Of a DNA stretch of 64,000 bases, positions 60,525-64,000 are shown piece after piece. The stretch comes from Apteryx mantelli (taxonomy: Eukaryota; Chordata; Aves; Apterygiformes; Apterygidae). The notes under the pieces are model-generated. The model ran no database searches, was not told the DNA's origin, and saw only the letters and a program-made list of their open reading frames with translations. The stretch spans positions 513,501 through 577,500 of the forward strand of contig NC_089981.1 in assembly GCF_036417845.1 (NCBI RefSeq), written 5' to 3'. How positions within the stretch are numbered: position 1 is the first letter of the stretch; the number at the start of each line of letters is the position of its first letter. Both the position numbers and the translations under genes were made by a program.

Positions 60525-61063
60525 ACCACCAGAGGGGGATTGCCTCTTCCTGCTGTCCCTGTGCTGAAGTGAAAGGCTGAGCAAGAATGGAGGGGAACCC
60601 TGCCAGCAGGAAGCAGAAATGCAGCTGGGTCAGCATTTGGTCAGCGGTCACCTCCCTCGGGCCCAGGGAGCAGCGTCTGCTGCGAGAGCTGCTCCCTGTG
60701 CCCACCCTGCTGCCCCGGCACAGGGTTCTCCGCTGCAGCCCCCCTTTGCTGGTGTGAAGAGCAGGTGAGCGGCTGGGCTGGCTCACTGCAGGCAGGCCCC
60801 GGCCCCAGCAGCACGGCCGGGGGTCAGTTTGCAGGCCGTCTCTTGTGGTCTGCCCGGCTCTGCACCTCTGGCACCTCCTTGGCTGCGCACACACCCCTGT
60901 GAAGAAGATGTCCCGGGGTCTTTCTCCCTTGAGCTCGGCAGGCAGGGTCTGGGCCTCTCGCACACATCCGGCACCCTTAGCACCCCACGGCTGTGATTTC
61001 CACGGGCAGTGACCGGCTGTATGAGAAAGTCCCCAGAGCTGTTTTGAACCTTCCCCCAGATCT

Positions 61064-64000
61064 CCTGGACAGCACTTGTGTTCAGTTGACTCCTGCTCAG
61101 TCTTTGGGCCCTAACACACAGCTCATGCTGAGGCCTGATGTATGCTGTGAGCAGCACTATTAGGCTAAAGCAAGAGCCACACGTACGTCAGATACTCAAG
61201 GACAAAAAAGAATGAGGTCCACTATCCTTGCCATTTTATAAGTAACTGCTTGCTAACACCTGATAAGACCAAAACTCTTTGGAGTTAAGTAAATCCTTGC
61301 CCAGTGACCAAAACAACCAACAGGGATGGTATAGACCAAACTTTCCGAGCTGGAAGGTACAAATACTTCACTTCATCCTAACAGCCTTTAAAGAGGACTC
61401 ACCAGCAGCTGGATGGCTGAAGTTCTCATGCTTCCCAGTGCAATTCAGGGGACACCCACATCATGACAGAGGAGGAAGGATGAGCACTCTCTCCATCAGA
61501 TAGGTAACTATTTTGCTCATAAACAAAATAGATGTGATATTAAATTATCAAGTTAATGAATCAACAAACTAGCGAAATAAGTAACTAGAGAATTAACAAG
61601 TTATGCTAGTCTACAGAGAAGGGATTAACCCCTTGTTTGCTAGTTTGCTCGTTGGGTTTTTTTTTTACTTAGTGAGCTCATAGAAATAAAGCTTGTTTCA
61701 TATAGTACGTTCTCCTGTAAATTCAAGAAATCACAAGTAACTGTGACAGTTTGGGCCCGTATTGTTGTATTGTTTTCATTCTTGTCTCTGTCCACATCTC
61801 CTGCTGCTCCTCTCTGGGCCCCCTGGATGGACCCTGGACCTGGTTCATCACCTCGCCTTGTCTGGGACTGTGAATGGACCCTGTCACCAGCACCCTGCTC
61901 TGCTCACCCAGATCAGACCCTATGGGACTTGCCCCATCAGTGGGGGCATTGCCTGGCCTGGGGTCATCTTCAGCTCCTGGCTTGCACCGCCTCATGGAGC
62001 AGCCCTGCTCTCACTGCTCCCTAATATTACTGTCTCAGAAACAACACCAAAGGGGTAAGGAGAATTAAGAAGGGCTCCAGGAGCAAAGAGAGTTAATTGA
62101 ACTGGCAAAAACCCTAGACATCAAGCTTGGGAAGCAGATGCCAGCACAAAGTCTGCCCGACACTGGAGAAGAGCAGTAGGGACCCTCATTCACTCTCACT
62201 TCTAATACAAACCCTAGGGAAGACACCACGCCTGTATTGAGAGCAGTTTCACATGGCACATGTCTGCATGGTGAGGTGCATTACCATGCAGCAAGGGGGA
62301 TGTCCAAATCCCAAGGGTTGCAGGTCAGCTCCTCCCATTGCATCAGGGAGTGGGTCAGGGATAGGTGAAAGAGCAGAGCCCCGTGCTGATGGCAGAGGGG
62401 CCCCAAGACACTGGCCTGCACATAACATTGACGCTCAGGCATTGGGCTCCTGGGAAGAAAGTACAGGGGCCATAATCACCTCCACACATGAATGCCACCC
62501 AAAACTGGCTGCTGCTCCAGTGCTGGTCTGCAAACACACGTAACTTCCTCCTGTCTAGCAGGACCTTCCCATCCTCCCAGCTCTACAAAGCACTCCCCCT
62601 TCATTCTTGTCTCCTGTGAAGCAGGTGCCTACAGAGCACAGGGTTGGGACTGCCTCGCAGAGCAGGCCAGAGGCAGAAACTGTCCTCTGCGTGGGAAGGG
62701 GTGCATGCTCAGACAGCTGGGAGACATGACCTTGACTGGGACATTGACCAAGCTGCCTGGTGTATTTCCTGGAAAAAGACAGTCTCCATTTCCTGTTCAG
62801 TGTTTTCCTTCAATGTAAGATTCACCAGTGTTCACCAAAGACTTCCCACCTCCCCTTCTCAAGAACCATTGCCATGAAAGTATTTAAAGCTCCAAAAATA
62901 CCCAGTGGTAAAGGGGAACTGTGATGTTCTAAGAGGCACAAGAAAAGAAAAGCAGTTGTCAGTAAAGGAAAATGCTGGCTTCAGTGTATATGCACAAAAT
63001 GGCATGTTTGTGTGGGAATATTCTCCTCCATCTGCCAAGGGGGGTGGACTTGCAGCATTATCTGCTGACAAGCATTGTAGCAAGAATGGCACTAAGCTTG
63101 AATACCAATTGTGTGGCATTTCTCCGAGGACCCAGCCATGGCATTTCACTGTGCACAGGGTTCTTGTTTCCTTGATACTTTCCAGACACGCCTCCTGACT
63201 GTGCATGGAAAATCATAGCTGCAAACACAGAAGTGTATATTTATACCATTGCAAAATTAAAAGCAGTTCATTAAAGAGTTTTCTTTGTCAATAACTGAAT
63301 ATATTTCAGAAGAAACGACCTAAACTGTTGTTTGACCTAGAAGAAGCTACTGCCACAACTTTGGTTTTCTGATTCTTTTTTCTTTTAGCATATTTCATAT
63401 ATTCTATGCCCATACTTTAGAAGTAAAACACCGTGGGAACTATGAGACTAACTCAGCAATAATTTCAGTACACCATGAAGATCTTCCAGGGAGAGCTCAC
63501 TTCGAGGAAAGAGCTAAGCAGCTCCACATCGCAGCTTTGCTGGACTTCAGGCCCCGTCAGAGGAGGGGTGGTCTCCAAGACACTGAAACCCCTGCCATGC
63601 ATGTCAACACTTATAAGTGGGCAGAGAGAGAGAGAGAGAGAGAGGAAGGTAAACCCAAATTGGCATTTCTGTAGTGGTCTCCCATCTGCCTGTGAGAGCT
63701 GTCAGAAGGCACAAAGCTATGCCCAGCCCCAGTGAAAGAGCAGAAGGACAATGTCAGAGAGCTGCCCCATCCCACTCAGTCAAGACTGAACCTTTGAGGA
63801 GAGAAGGAGACCTTTGCTCACGAGGGCAGCAAGAACAGGGAAATTCAGAAGGGAGGTGGCCAGGTACCTCATCTCACATTTTGTGTATGTACCATCACTG
63901 TAAATGAAACATCAGCCCATTTTGCAGGTAAAAAAGAGCCAAGATCAGGTACGAAAAATGATGGACAGGTGGCGGACAAGAAAGAGAAAGGAGTGAGCAG
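61064..64000. other. Intergenic, no gene seen
   Basis: No domain-bearing ORF. An AG dinucleotide array lies at 63,623-63,645. The GC-richer stretch 61,741-62,060 differs in composition from its AT-rich left neighbour and may be a repeat I cannot name. Confidence 0.4.

Larger units (their letters stand above)
58170..61063. repeat. Right arm of the large inverted repeat (palindrome)
   Basis: Reverse-complement partner of 53,806-56,686, with the pairing rule given there. It is 2.89 kb long. It is slightly longer than the left arm because the receptor has five more codons and one TTC triplet is extra near 60,905, while the TGG array is two units shorter. The outer edge is near GATCTCC at 61,063. 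Confidence 0.95.

Noticed and set aside
53806-61063. Palindrome as an assembly artefact (fold-back or allele joined head to head)
   Set aside because: The receptor cores, array lengths and spacer halves differ between the arms and both genes are intact, which a fold-back artefact would not give. A long-read check is still worthwhile.
61741-62060. Possible LTR or other named repeat
   Set aside because: I could not identify paired LTRs, primer-binding site or any coding remnant.

Overview
The window looks like nuclear DNA from a bird. It carries CR1 LINE fragments with the avian-type 3' end (short ATTCTGTGA-like repeats) in both orientations, plus single-exon chemosensory-type GPCR genes in otherwise gene-poor sequence. 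I cannot tell the species. No bacterial, organellar, tRNA, rRNA or CRISPR feature was seen.

Left half (1-30.2 kb): a decayed olfactory receptor (OR) cluster. Four OR loci are visible. A class II OR runs off the left edge with one frameshift (minus, 1-466). A heavily broken OR lies at 19.13-20.15 kb (plus). An OR4-like gene with one early frameshift lies at 23.6-24.5 kb (minus). One intact 311-residue OR4-like gene lies at 29.15-30.09 kb (minus). Each has a plausible splice acceptor a few tens of bases 5' of its ATG, as expected for ORs whose coding exon follows non-coding 5' exons. The gaps hold old CR1 pieces, microsatellites, a GC-rich block with a GAGCT pentamer array, and long stretches where I see nothing.

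Middle (30.2-51.7 kb): an apparently empty stretch with a decayed ~50-bp minisatellite (35.05-35.7 kb), then two tandem Mas-related GPCR (MRGPR) genes on the plus strand at 39.54 and 45.39 kb. Their coding regions are about 98% identical by hand count but their flanks are much more diverged. The second copy has compensating indels that rewrite its C-terminal juxtamembrane segment. Two young CR1 copies in opposite orientation follow.

Right part (51.7-61.1 kb): the most notable structure, a large inverted repeat (arms about 2.88 and 2.89 kb; left 53,806-56,686, right 58,170-61,063; spacer 1.48 kb). Each arm carries one intact MRGPR gene, head to head, with about 3.4 kb between start codons. The flanks of the two genes match at about 98.5-99.3% by hand count. 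In contrast, the receptor cores differ strongly, in blocks that fall on the extracellular side of the seven-helix fold. The intracellular side and both termini are nearly identical. The spacer preserves an older, decayed layer of the same inverted repeat. A truncated MRGPR 3' end and further copies of the flanking modules lie just outside the left arm. I read this as an MRGPR expansion in which the flanks are homogenised and the ligand-facing part diversifies. The last 3 kb shows nothing I can assign.
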